DNA of 61,620 nt from CAIPVR01 sp049316905. Lineage in GTDB: Bacteria > Actinomycetota > Acidimicrobiia > Acidimicrobiales > Microtrichaceae. Below are positions 26,414 to 34,235 of this stretch, piece after piece (positions within the stretch are counted from its first letter, which is position 1; every line of letters begins with the position of its first letter). Below the pieces are notes generated by a model. That model saw only the letters and a program-made list of their open reading frames with translations, was not told where the DNA came from and did no database searches. The DNA is taken from the NCBI GenBank assembly GCA_049316905.1, contig JBMOJH010000006.1, forward strand, positions 1 to 61,620, given 5' to 3'. Both the position numbers and the translations under genes were made by a program.

Positions 26414-27355
26414 GTGCGGTGGGGAGCGGAACCCGGGGCGCTCGAGGACCTCGCCCGGCACCTGCGCGTCGGCGCAGTCCGGCTGGAGTGCCTGCCGTCG
26501 TTCGCGGGCGCGGCACGCGGGTGGGACGGCGCCGACGCCGAGGCGTTCCGTGCCCGTCTCCGCGGGCGGGTCGAGCTGCCCGCGGTCCGGGTGGCCGCGG
26601 AACTGCGGCGTCTGGCCCGCCGTCTCGTCGACGCCGCGCGTGAACAACGCCGCGCCTCGCAGGTGGTCCCCGCCGCGGTGACCGAGCGGTCCTCGCGGCG
26701 CGACGGCGGCCGTCTGGTGCAGCGCGTGGGTCCGGTCGACGCGCCCGTGGTGGTGCTGCTCGTGCCCGGTGTGGGGTCCGACCGCGCGGACGGCCCGCGT
26801 CTGGCCCGTGACGCGGTGGGGGTGTGGGCCGCGCTGGCGCCCGCGTCACCGGGCGGGCTCGCAGTGGTGTCGTGGCTCGGCTACGACCCTCCCGACACGG
26901 TGCCCGGGGCCATCGACCCGCGGCCCGCGTCGGAGGGCGCGCGGCTGCTGGCCGTGGAGGTGGTGGCGCGCCGGGCCGCGGGCGCGGCACGGGTCGTGGT
27001 GGTCGGTCACAGCTACGGGGCCCTGGTGGCCGGGCGGCTGGCCGCGGCCCCGGTCGTCCCCGCCGAGCGGCCCGACGTGGTGGTCCTGGCGGGTGCCCCC
27101 GGCGAGGGACCCCCGGGCGGACTGGGGCCGGTGCCCGCCTCGATGGTCGTGGTGACCGCCCGCGAGGCGAGCGACCCCATCGCGCTGGCGGCCGCGGTCG
27201 GCCGGCCGCTGCACGGGCCCGATCCGGTGGGTCGCCTGCCGCGCCTGCCCACCTCCGGCCGGGGTCACGGCGCCTACCTGTCCGACCCGGTGCTGTTGGC
27301 CGCCCTGGCCGACCTCGTCGGGTCGGTCCCCGAGCCGGTACCGTTCCGCCGCTGA
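26414..27355 (+). CDS. WXG-like N-terminus fused to DUF1023 alpha/beta-hydrolase
   Basis: The 313-residue protein starts with a helical hairpin of about 80 residues carrying a W-x-G turn (GWDGADAEAFRAR) and the typical closing AREQRRAS, like ESX/WXG100 proteins. A DUF1023 hydrolase follows with VVLLVPGVGSD, SWLGYDPP, the nucleophile elbow GHSYGAL and a C-terminal GRGHGAYL histidine. This fold may hydrolyse esters or lipids. It lacks a signal peptide, so export would need a type VII system, none of which is visible here. GTG 26414 has TAGGTT 7 nt upstream. It leads the strand toward echA20. Confidence 0.8.
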   Translation: MRWGAEPGALEDLARHLRVGAVRLECLPSFAGAARGWDGADAEAFRARLRGRVELPAVRVAAELRRLARRLVDAAREQRRASQVVPAAVTERSSRRDGGRLVQRVGPVDAPVVVLLVPGVGSDRADGPRLARDAVGVWAALAPASPGGLAVVSWLGYDPPDTVPGAIDPRPASEGARLLAVEVVARRAAGAARVVVVGHSYGALVAGRLAAAPVVPAERPDVVVLAGAPGEGPPGGLGPVPASMVVVTAREASDPIALAAAVGRPLHGPDPVGRLPRLPTSGRGHGAYLSDPVLLAALADLVGSVPEPVPFRR

Positions 27356-27396
27356 GCCGGGCGCACCGCCCGGCGCCGATGACGAGGGGACACCAC

Positions 27397-28155
27397 GTGG
27401 GCATCACCGTGGACGTGCAGGACGGCATCGCCGAGGTCGTGATGGACAACCCGCCGGTGAACGCGCTGACGGTGGCCGGCTGGTTCGACCTCGCGGACAA
27501 GGTCACCGCGGCCGGTCGCATCCCCGAGGTCGGCGCGGTGGTGCTGCGGGCCGAGGGCAAGGGCTTCAACGCCGGGGTCGACATCAAGGAGATGCAGACC
27601 ACCGAGGGGTTCGACGCCCTGATCGGCGCGAACAAGGGCTGCTACGCCGCGTTCAAGGCCGTCTACGAGTGCGAGGTGCCGGTGATCGCGGCCGTGCACG
27701 ACTTCTGCCTCGGCGGGGGCATCGGCCTCGTGGGCAACGCCGACATCATCGTGGCGGCGGAGGGCACCCGCTTCGGGCTGCCCGAGGTGAACCAGGGCGC
27801 CCTGGGCGCGGCCACCCACCTGGCCCGCCTCGTGCCGCAGCACCGCATGCGGGAGATGGTGTACACCGCGGATCCGATCGACGTGTCGCTGCTCGCGGCG
27901 TGGGGTTCGGTGAGCCGGGTCGTGCCGCGGGCAGAGCTGCGCGACGCGGCCATGGAGGTCGCCGCGCGGATCTGCGAGAAGAGCCGGCTGGTGATCCGCC
28001 GGGCCAAGGAGTCCCTGAACGGGATCGACCCGGTGGACGTGAACCGGAGCTACCGCTTCGAGCAGGGGTTCACCTTCGAGCTGAACCTGTCCGGCGTGTC
28101 CGACGAGGCCCGTGACGCCTTCGTCGAGAAGCGGGACGCCGACTTCTCGAAGTGA
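27397..28155 (+). CDS. echA20: (7aS)-7a-methyl-indene-type CoA ring hydrolase, EchA20
   Basis: The 252-residue crotonase-fold protein matches the mycobacterial EchA20 pattern closely as I recall it: PPVNALTVAGWFDLADKV, GFNAGVDIKEMQTTEGF, CYAAFKAVYECEVPVIAAV, GGGIGLVGNADIIVA, EVNQGALGAATHLARLVPQH and EQGFTFELNLSGVSDE. EchA20 hydrolyses steroid ring D of the HIEC-CoA intermediate in HIP catabolism. GTG 27397 has a GAGGGG Shine-Dalgarno 8 nt upstream; the in-frame ATG at 27379 does not. It converges with the lipoprotein genes with a 4-nt gap. Confidence 0.87.
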   Translation: MGITVDVQDGIAEVVMDNPPVNALTVAGWFDLADKVTAAGRIPEVGAVVLRAEGKGFNAGVDIKEMQTTEGFDALIGANKGCYAAFKAVYECEVPVIAAVHDFCLGGGIGLVGNADIIVAAEGTRFGLPEVNQGALGAATHLARLVPQHRMREMVYTADPIDVSLLAAWGSVSRVVPRAELRDAAMEVAARICEKSRLVIRRAKESLNGIDPVDVNRSYRFEQGFTFELNLSGVSDEARDAFVEKRDADFSK

Positions 28156-28159
28156 GCGG

Positions 28160-28696
28160 TCAGCGCCCGGGGGCGCTCGCCGGGCCACACTGCTTGGCGG
28201 CGTTGGTGACGTAGTTCTGCAGTGCGGACTGCACCTGTGGGGTGAGCGCCGCCGGTCCCTGCCCGCCGGACAGCCACGCCGGGTCCCAGCCCCGCTGCGC
28301 GCCCTCGGCCAGCAGCGCGGGACCGGCCGCCGCCAGGACCGGACCGTCGGCCTCGCTCCCGGCGGGCAGTGCCCGCGACATGGCGGTCAGCAGCGCGGCG
28401 ATGACCTGCACCCCCCGCTCCGCCTGGGTGGGGTTCGCCGGGGCCGGCAGCGCCGAGACCTGACCGATGTTGCGCGCGAGGGTGCACGGGTCGGCACCGG
28501 CGGACGTGATGAGGCCCTCCGCCTGCTCGGCGTCGGTGCGGAACCGGGCGTCGTCGACCGTGGTGGGCGGCGCCACGGAGGTGGACGTCGACGTCGAGCG
28601 CTTCGGTGCCGCGTCGTCGTCGCCCCCGCACGCGGCGAGCGCCGTGGACCCGACGAGGAGCGCGACCGCGCAGCAGGCGATGACGCGGCGGCCCAC
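28160..28696 (-). CDS. Small lipoprotein, copy 3 of a paralogous triplet
   Basis: The 178-residue product begins with an Arg-led hydrophobic signal and a lipobox ending LAAC, followed by a Ser/Thr-rich linker. The mature domain has a Cys (DPCTLARNIG), a helical core, WLSGGQGPAALTP and a final Cys (KQCGP). The same skeleton occurs in the next two upstream genes. GTG 28694-28696 lies 2 nt after the previous stop. No known family was recognised. It is cell-surface anchored by inference. Confidence 0.75.
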   Translation of the reverse strand: MGRRVIACCAVALLVGSTALAACGGDDDAAPKRSTSTSTSVAPPTTVDDARFRTDAEQAEGLITSAGADPCTLARNIGQVSALPAPANPTQAERGVQVIAALLTAMSRALPAGSEADGPVLAAAGPALLAEGAQRGWDPAWLSGGQGPAALTPQVQSALQNYVTNAAKQCGPASAPGR

Positions 28697-28698
28697 TG

Positions 28699-29301
28699 TC
28701 AGTTGCCGGGCGCCGCGCTGGTGGTGGGGGCGCACTTCGTCTGCGCCGAGGACCCGATGGTCTGGATGGCCTGGGTGAACTCGGTGCTGCTCAGCGCCTT
28801 GGGCGGCTGGCCGCCGTTGAGGAACGAGTCGGAGTAGCCCGCCGCCTCGGCCTCATTGGTGAGGTCGGTCGCCGCGGTCTTCAGGGCCTGGGCCTGCTGG
28901 GCCTGGTCCGCCGGCGCCGCGTCGGCCACTGCGTTGAGCAGCTTCGAGATGAACTCGACGGCCTGCTTCCCCTGGTCCTTGCCGGAGGGATCGGGCGTGG
29001 GCGACGAGAAGATCGCGAAGAGCTGGCACTGGTCCGTGCCGGCGGCGGTGAGTTTGGCCTCGAGCTCCTTGATGGTGGAGTCGAACTCCTTGTCGGAGAC
29101 CGTGGAGGTGGTCTGCTCCGGCTCGGTCGTGCTCGAGCCGCTGTCGGACTTCTTCTCGTCCGACGCCTTCTCGCCCGAGCTCTTCTCGGTGGTGGTCGTC
29201 TTCTTGCTGCCGGACTCGTCGGAGCTGCAGGCGCCGGCGACGAGGGTGAGGGCGCAGAGGGCCGCGAGGGCCGCGGCGAGGGCGGAACGGGATCGTGACA
29301 T
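28699..29301 (-). CDS. Small lipoprotein, copy 2 of a paralogous triplet
   Basis: The 200-residue product has an N-terminal signal with lipobox VAGAC and a Lys/Ser/Glu-rich linker. The domain contains CQLFAIFSS, FISKLLNAVADAAPAD, TDLTNEAEAAGYSDSFLNGGQPPKALSS and a final KCAP. It shares spacing of the two mature cysteines and the FL-x-GG-x-P motif with its neighbours. ATG 29299-29301 has TAGGGT 7 nt upstream, so it probably has its own leaderless promoter and carries copy 3 with it. Confidence 0.78.
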   Translation of the reverse strand: MSRSRSALAAALAALCALTLVAGACSSDESGSKKTTTTEKSSGEKASDEKKSDSGSSTTEPEQTTSTVSDKEFDSTIKELEAKLTAAGTDQCQLFAIFSSPTPDPSGKDQGKQAVEFISKLLNAVADAAPADQAQQAQALKTAATDLTNEAEAAGYSDSFLNGGQPPKALSSTEFTQAIQTIGSSAQTKCAPTTSAAPGN

Positions 29302-29366
29302 GCGGTCGACCCTATCCGGGAGCGGGAGGGTTCCCGCCCCACCGGCGTCCGTCGCCCGGGGGTTCC

Positions 29367-29897
29367 TCAGCCGCCGGGTGCGGTGGTCGTGGGGCCCTCG
29401 TCCGCGCAGGCGTCCTTGTAGTCCTCGCGGAAGATCTCCTTCACGAGGCCCATGTCGGAGCTCTGCAGCGTGAGCGGGGGTCCCTCGAGGTAGCTGCCGG
29501 AGTACCGGGCGGACTCACCCTCCTGGCGGAACGCCGCCATGATCTTGCGGGTCAGGTCGGCCGCGTCCTTCCGCTCCGGTGGCGCGTCGTCCGCGACCTG
29601 CGTGTACACGGAGATGATGAAGTCCGACGCGGCCTTGCCCTCGGCCGGCGTCCGGGGCGACGGGAGCGCCGCCATGGTCTCGAGCGCCTTGTGGATCTGG
29701 CACCGGGTGTACCGCGGCGGTGCGGTGGTCGTCGTGCCACCGGCGCGCCGGTCGCCGGAACTGCACGACACGAGCTCGGCCGCCACGGCGGTCAGGGTCA
29801 GCGCGGCCACGAGGACCACTCCGGCCCGGACGCGGGCGTTCCGGCGGGTGGTCGCGCGTCCAGGGGGTGTCGGGGGGAGGGCGGTGCTGTCTCGCAT
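29367..29897 (-). CDS. Small lipoprotein, copy 1 of a paralogous triplet
   Basis: The 176-residue product has an Arg-rich N-terminus, a hydrophobic segment and lipobox ELVSC, then a Thr-rich linker. The domain runs CQIHKALETMAALPSP, FIISVYTQVADDAPPE, ADLTRKIMAAF, YLEGPPLTLQSS and DACADE. This is the same pattern as the other two copies. ATG 29895-29897 is chosen so the signal begins with the basic region; the in-frame extension to 29942 looks non-coding. It is divergent from ipdA across a 117-bp region containing the shared operator. Confidence 0.72.
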   Translation of the reverse strand: MRDSTALPPTPPGRATTRRNARVRAGVVLVAALTLTAVAAELVSCSSGDRRAGGTTTTAPPRYTRCQIHKALETMAALPSPRTPAEGKAASDFIISVYTQVADDAPPERKDAADLTRKIMAAFRQEGESARYSGSYLEGPPLTLQSSDMGLVKEIFREDYKDACADEGPTTTAPGG

Positions 29898-29982
29898 CGG
29901 GTGTCCCGGGGTCGGTCGGCCGCAACGTACCAGAGGTCCCACGGCCCGTTTCCGCGGCGCCGCCGGCCCCGTCTACGGTGAC

Positions 29983-29997
29983 CTGACACACCGTCAG
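29983..29997. promoter_or_regulatory. Operator palindrome 2 upstream of ipdA
   Basis: CTGAC-ACACC-GTCAG has the same 5+5+5 architecture as the sites at 21374 and 35545, with a different centre. A -10-like TACGGT at 29974-29979 puts the transcription start inside it. The ipdA start follows 18 bp downstream. Confidence 0.62.
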
Positions 29998-30014
29998 AAA
30001 AGGGGGACCGGCCC

Positions 30015-30890
30015 GTGCCCGGACCGGACAAGCGCTGTACCGAGGAGGACGTCGTCGCCGAGCTGCGCTCGGGGATGACCATCGGCATCGGGGGCTGGGG
30101 CAGCCGTCGCAAGCCCATGAGCCTCATCCGGGCGATCCTCCGGTCCGACCTGCGGGACCTCACGATCGTGGCCTACGGCGGCCCGGACGTGGGTCTGCTC
30201 TGCCGCTCGGGCCAGGCCCGCAAGGTGGTCTCGGGCTTCGTCTCGCTGGATTCGATCCCGCTCGAGCCCCATTACCGTGCGGCGCGCCAGGCGGGCAGCA
30301 TCGAGCCGATGGAGCTCGATGAGGGCATGTTCCTCCTCGGGCTCCAGGCCGCGGCGTGGCGGGTGCCGTTCCTCCCCACGCGGGCCGGCCTCGGCTCCGA
30401 CGTCCCCCGGCTGATGCCGGAGATCCGCACGGTCACCTCGCCGTACCCGGAGCCCACGAGCGGCGAGCACGAGGAGCTGATCGCGGTGCCCGCGCTGCAG
30501 CTCGACGTGGCGCTGGTGCACCAGCACCGGGCCGACGTCTCGGGCAACGCGACCTGGCTCGGCGAGGACCCGTTCTTCGACGACCTCATGGCGCGCGCCG
30601 CGGAGCGGGCCTTCGTGAGCTGCGAGCGCGTGGTGCCCACCGAGGACCTGGCGGCCGGCACCGACGTGACCCACCAGCGGATCTCGCGCCTCGACGTGAC
30701 CGGGGTGGTGGAGGCGCCGAACGGTGCGCACTTCACGGAGTGCCTGCCCGACTACGGCCGCGACGAGGCCTTCCAGAAGCGCTACGCCGCCACCGCGAAG
30801 TCCGACGAGGCGTGGGACGAGTTCCGCGCCGAGTTCCTGGACCTCGACGAGGCCGGCTACCAGGCGAAGGTCGCGGAGGTGCGGTCATGA
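30015..30890 (+). CDS. ipdA: COCHEA-CoA hydrolase alpha subunit IpdA
   Basis: The 291-residue protein has the CoA-transferase-like fold of IpdA: GMTIGIGGWGSRRKPM, LIRAILRSDLRDLTIVAYGGPDVGLLC, FVSLDS, PFLPTRAGLGSDVP, TVTSPYP, DDLMARAAERAFVSCERVV and a C-terminal APNGAHFT...PDYGRDEAFQ. IpdAB is a hydrolase that opens the last carbocycle (ring C) in HIP steroid degradation. GTG 30015 follows an AGGGGG Shine-Dalgarno. It is the first gene of ipdA-ipdB-ipdC, with an operator at its promoter. Identification is from recalled family sequence. Confidence 0.9.
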   Translation: MPGPDKRCTEEDVVAELRSGMTIGIGGWGSRRKPMSLIRAILRSDLRDLTIVAYGGPDVGLLCRSGQARKVVSGFVSLDSIPLEPHYRAARQAGSIEPMELDEGMFLLGLQAAAWRVPFLPTRAGLGSDVPRLMPEIRTVTSPYPEPTSGEHEELIAVPALQLDVALVHQHRADVSGNATWLGEDPFFDDLMARAAERAFVSCERVVPTEDLAAGTDVTHQRISRLDVTGVVEAPNGAHFTECLPDYGRDEAFQKRYAATAKSDEAWDEFRAEFLDLDEAGYQAKVAEVRS

Positions 30891-31672
30891 GCGATCCGAG
30901 GCGTGCCGATGTCTGCGCCGTGGCCATCGCGGAGGCGTTCCGCGGCGATGGCGAGCGGCTCTGCAACCCGATCGGCAACCTGCCGCTCGTGGGCGGGCGC
31001 CTCGCGGCCGCCACCTTCGAGCCGCACCTGGCGATCACCGACGGCTACTACACGCTGCTCGACAACGTGCCCCCGGTGGGTCTGGCCGAGGACGAGCGGG
31101 TCGCGCAGCGGGTGATCGGCCAGTGGAACCCGTACCGCGAGATGTTCGGCCTGCTCTGGCGGGGCAAGCGCCACGTGATGATGGGCGCCACCCAGGTCGA
31201 CCGGTACGGCAACCAGAACATCGCGGCGATCGGCGAGTGGGGCGCCCCCCGGGCCCAGCTGCTCGGCTTCCGCGGTGCCCCCGGCAACACGATCAACCAC
31301 ACCACCAGCTACTGGGTGCCGAACCACTCCCCGAAGGTCGTGGTGGAGTCCGTCGACGTGGTCTGTGGCATCGGCTACGACCGCGCCGCGGAGCTGGGCC
31401 CGGTGGCGTCCCGCTTCCACGAGGTCCGGCGCGTGGTGACCAATCTCTGCGTGTTCGACTTCGAGGCCACCGACGCATCCGGCGTGCCCACGCTGCGCCT
31501 GCGCTCGGTGCACCCGTGGACGACCGTCGACGAGGTGGTCGGGGCCACCGGCTGCGATGTGGTGGTCCCCGAGGACGTGGCCGTGTCGCGCGGGCCCGAC
31601 ACGGCCGAGGCCGCGGAGCTCGAGCGGCTCGACCCGCAGGGCCTCCGCTTCGCCGAGGTGCCGGATGAGTGA
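30887..31672 (+). CDS. ipdB: COCHEA-CoA hydrolase beta subunit IpdB
   Basis: The 261-residue protein carries the IpdB pattern: FGLLWRGKRHVMMGATQVDRYGNQNI, FRGAPGNTINHTTSYWV, VVVESVDVVCGIGYD and VTNLCVFDFEA. It pairs with IpdA to make the ring-opening hydrolase; both share the class I CoA-transferase fold. The ATG overlaps the ipdA stop as ATGA, which supports equal synthesis of the two subunits. Confidence 0.9.
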   Translation: MSDPRRADVCAVAIAEAFRGDGERLCNPIGNLPLVGGRLAAATFEPHLAITDGYYTLLDNVPPVGLAEDERVAQRVIGQWNPYREMFGLLWRGKRHVMMGATQVDRYGNQNIAAIGEWGAPRAQLLGFRGAPGNTINHTTSYWVPNHSPKVVVESVDVVCGIGYDRAAELGPVASRFHEVRRVVTNLCVFDFEATDASGVPTLRLRSVHPWTTVDEVVGATGCDVVVPEDVAVSRGPDTAEAAELERLDPQGLRFAEVPDE

Positions 31673-32747
31673 CGCCACCGGGCGGCACCCGACGCTGCAC
31701 ACCCGGGCCTGCGAGCTGTTCGGGGTGGAGTACCCCGTGGTGCAGACGGGCATGGGCTGGGTGTCGGGCGCCCACCTGACCGCGGCCACGTCCGCGGCCG
31801 GCGGCCTCGGCATCCTGGCCTCCGCCACCATGACGCTGCCCGAGCTCCGCGCCGCGGTGGCCAAGGTGAAGGACCGCACCGACCGCCCGTTCGGCGTCAA
31901 CCTGCTGCCCAGCCAGCCCGACGCCGCGGAGCGGATCGGCCTGATCATCTCCGAGGGCGTACCGGTGGCGAGCTTCGCCGCCGCACCCCGGCCCGAGCAG
32001 GTGGCCCGGCTGAACGACGCGGGGGTCATCACCGTGGTGACCGTCGGCGCGAAGCGCCACGCGGAGAAGGTGGCCGCCATCGGCGTGCGCGCCGTGATCG
32101 CCCAGGGCGGCGAGGGCGGCGGCCACACCGGGACGGTGCCCACCTCGCTGCTGCTCGGCGGCGTGGCCGACGCCGTGGCCGGGAGCGACGTGGTGGTGCT
32201 CGGCGCCGGCGGCTTCCACGACGGCCGCGGCCTCGTCGCGGCCCTCGCGCTCGGCGCGGACGGGGTCGCCATGGGCACCCGGTTCCTCCTCACCGCCGAG
32301 TCCCGCGTGCCCGACGACGTGAAGCGGGTCTACCTCGACACGCCGCTCACCGGCACCGTGGTCACCAGCGCGATCGACGGCGCGCCGCAGCGGGTGATCC
32401 GCACCGCGATGATCGACGCGCTCGAGCGGTCGCCGGGGCTGCTGCGGTTCCCCCGCGCCGCGCGCAACGCGCTGACCTTCGCCCGCGAGTCGGGGGTGTC
32501 GCTGCCCGACCTGGCGCGGACCGGCCTCCGGATGCGGAAGGACCAGGAGCTCACGTGGGCCCAGGTGGCCCTCGCCGCCAACGCACCGATGATGACGAAG
32601 GCGTCGGTGGTCGACGGCGACGTGGAGGTGGGCATCCTCCCGACCGGCCAGGTGACCGGGGCGATCGACGACCTGCCGAAGGTGGCCGAGCTGCTCGAGC
32701 GGATCATGGACCAGGCGGACGCCACGCTGCGCCGCCTCGGCGCCTGA
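31665..32747 (+). CDS. ipdC: FMN-dependent oxidoreductase IpdC (nitronate monooxygenase fold)
   Basis: The 360-residue TIM-barrel protein has the NMO/2-nitropropane dioxygenase-like FMN pattern: GVEYPVVQTGMGWVSG, GGLGILASATM, FGVNLLPSQPD, IAQGGEGGGHTG, VLGAGGFHDGRGLVAAL and GADGVAMGTRFLL. IpdC acts in HIP ring catabolism, downstream of the first beta-oxidation steps. The ATG lies 8 nt inside ipdB. The gene order ipdA-ipdB-ipdC is that of mycobacteria and rhodococci. Confidence 0.88.
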   Translation: MSDATGRHPTLHTRACELFGVEYPVVQTGMGWVSGAHLTAATSAAGGLGILASATMTLPELRAAVAKVKDRTDRPFGVNLLPSQPDAAERIGLIISEGVPVASFAAAPRPEQVARLNDAGVITVVTVGAKRHAEKVAAIGVRAVIAQGGEGGGHTGTVPTSLLLGGVADAVAGSDVVVLGAGGFHDGRGLVAALALGADGVAMGTRFLLTAESRVPDDVKRVYLDTPLTGTVVTSAIDGAPQRVIRTAMIDALERSPGLLRFPRAARNALTFARESGVSLPDLARTGLRMRKDQELTWAQVALAANAPMMTKASVVDGDVEVGILPTGQVTGAIDDLPKVAELLERIMDQADATLRRLGA

Positions 32748-32765
32748 GCCGGTCCGTCCGATCCG

Positions 32766-34235
32766 TCAGCTGCGGTCGCGCAGCGCCGCGTAGGCGGCCC
32801 GCACGTGCGGTCCCGCCACGGCGTCCGGCCCGGGCCGCACCTCCACCGACGGCGGCGCGCCCCACATGGCCACCACGTCGTCCACGCGCATGCCGGTGAG
32901 CACCGCCGCGGCCTGCGCCGCGGCGCCGCGCGCCACGGTCTCCTCGCCCTGCACCGCCTGCCATCCCCGGCCGGTGAGGTCCGCGAGGACCTGGCGGTAG
33001 GCCGGTGACCGGGCCCCGCCGCCCACGAGCAGGTGGCGGCCGCCCGGCGCGCTGCCGCCGAGCGCGGCGATGAGCGCGTCGTAGCCGTCGAGCAGCCCGC
33101 AGAGCACGCCCTCGACCGCGGCGCGGGCGAGCTCCGCGGGGCCGGTGGCGGTGCGCAGGCCGACCAGGTGGCCGGTGGCGTGGGGCCGGTCGGGGGTGCG
33201 TTCGCCGTCGAAGTAGGGCAGCAGCGTCAACCCGCCGGCGCCCGGCTCGCCCGAGAGGGCCAGCGCGTCGAAGCGCGACACGTCCGCGCCCAGGAGCGTG
33301 GCCACCGTGTCGGTCACCCGCATCGCGTTGAGGGTGCAGACGAGGGGGAGGAACCGTCCCGTCGCGTCCGCGAAGCCGGCCACCGCGCCGGTGGGGTCCG
33401 CGGTGGGGGTGTCCGACGCGGTGAAGACCGTCCCGCTCGTGCCGAGCGACAGCGCCACGTCCCCCGGGGCGAGGCCGAGCCCCAGTGCGGCGGCCATGTT
33501 GTCGCCGGTGCCGGGTCCCACCGGGATTCCGGGCGCGAGGCCGAGCTGCTCCGCGGCCCCGGGCAGGAGCGGGCCCGCGGACTCGGTGGGTGCGAGCACC
33601 CGGGGGAGCCAGTCGAGGTCGGCCACCTCGGGTGCCGCGAGCTCCAGCAGGTCGGGCTGCGGGGCGCCGGTGGCGGGACACCACCACCCCGTGCCCGACG
33701 CGTCCCCGCGATCGGTGACGTGGTGGCCGGTGAGCCGCCGGGTGAGCTCGTCGTGGGGGAGGAGGAGGTGGGCCACCCGGTCGATCACGTCGGGTTCGTG
33801 CTCGGCGAGGTGGGCGAGCTTCGTGACCGTGAACGCCGCGACCGGCACGCTGCCGCAGGAGGTGGCCCAGGCCTCGCGTCCGAGGCGCGCCACCAGCCGG
33901 TCCGCCTCGGCGGCGGAGGTGGTGTCGTTCCACAGCGGTGCCGGCCGCAGCACCCGGTCGGTCTCGTCGAGGCACACGAGACCGTGCTGCTGGCCGGCGA
34001 TCGAGATGGCCCCCACCCGCTCGCGAGCCGCGCCGCACTCGGCCAAGGCCGTCACGAGCGCCGCCCACCAGTCGTCGGGGTGCTGCTCCGACCGCGGCGG
34101 CGTGGTGAGCGGATGGGCGGCCCGCCCCCGTGCCACCAGCTCGCCGGTGGTGGCGTCGCGCAGCTCGACCTTGGTCGACTGGGTCGACGAGTCGACCCCC
34201 GCCACCAGCCGACGGTCGGCGCCGGTGCCGCTCAC
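32766..34235 (-). CDS. xylB: Xylulokinase
   Basis: The 489-residue FGGY kinase has GVDSSTQSTK for phosphate binding, IAGQQHG, WNDTTSAAEADRL, TGDNMAAALGLGL, LSLGTSGTVF and LVGGGARSPAYRQVLADL. The xylulokinase assignment rests on these motifs and the upstream xylose isomerase. It phosphorylates D-xylulose for the pentose phosphate pathway. GTG 34233-34235 overlaps the xylA stop as GTGA. It converges on ipdC with an 18-nt gap. Confidence 0.9.
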   Translation of the reverse strand: MSGTGADRRLVAGVDSSTQSTKVELRDATTGELVARGRAAHPLTTPPRSEQHPDDWWAALVTALAECGAARERVGAISIAGQQHGLVCLDETDRVLRPAPLWNDTTSAAEADRLVARLGREAWATSCGSVPVAAFTVTKLAHLAEHEPDVIDRVAHLLLPHDELTRRLTGHHVTDRGDASGTGWWCPATGAPQPDLLELAAPEVADLDWLPRVLAPTESAGPLLPGAAEQLGLAPGIPVGPGTGDNMAAALGLGLAPGDVALSLGTSGTVFTASDTPTADPTGAVAGFADATGRFLPLVCTLNAMRVTDTVATLLGADVSRFDALALSGEPGAGGLTLLPYFDGERTPDRPHATGHLVGLRTATGPAELARAAVEGVLCGLLDGYDALIAALGGSAPGGRHLLVGGGARSPAYRQVLADLTGRGWQAVQGEETVARGAAAQAAAVLTGMRVDDVVAMWGAPPSVEVRPGPDAVAGPHVRAAYAALRDRS

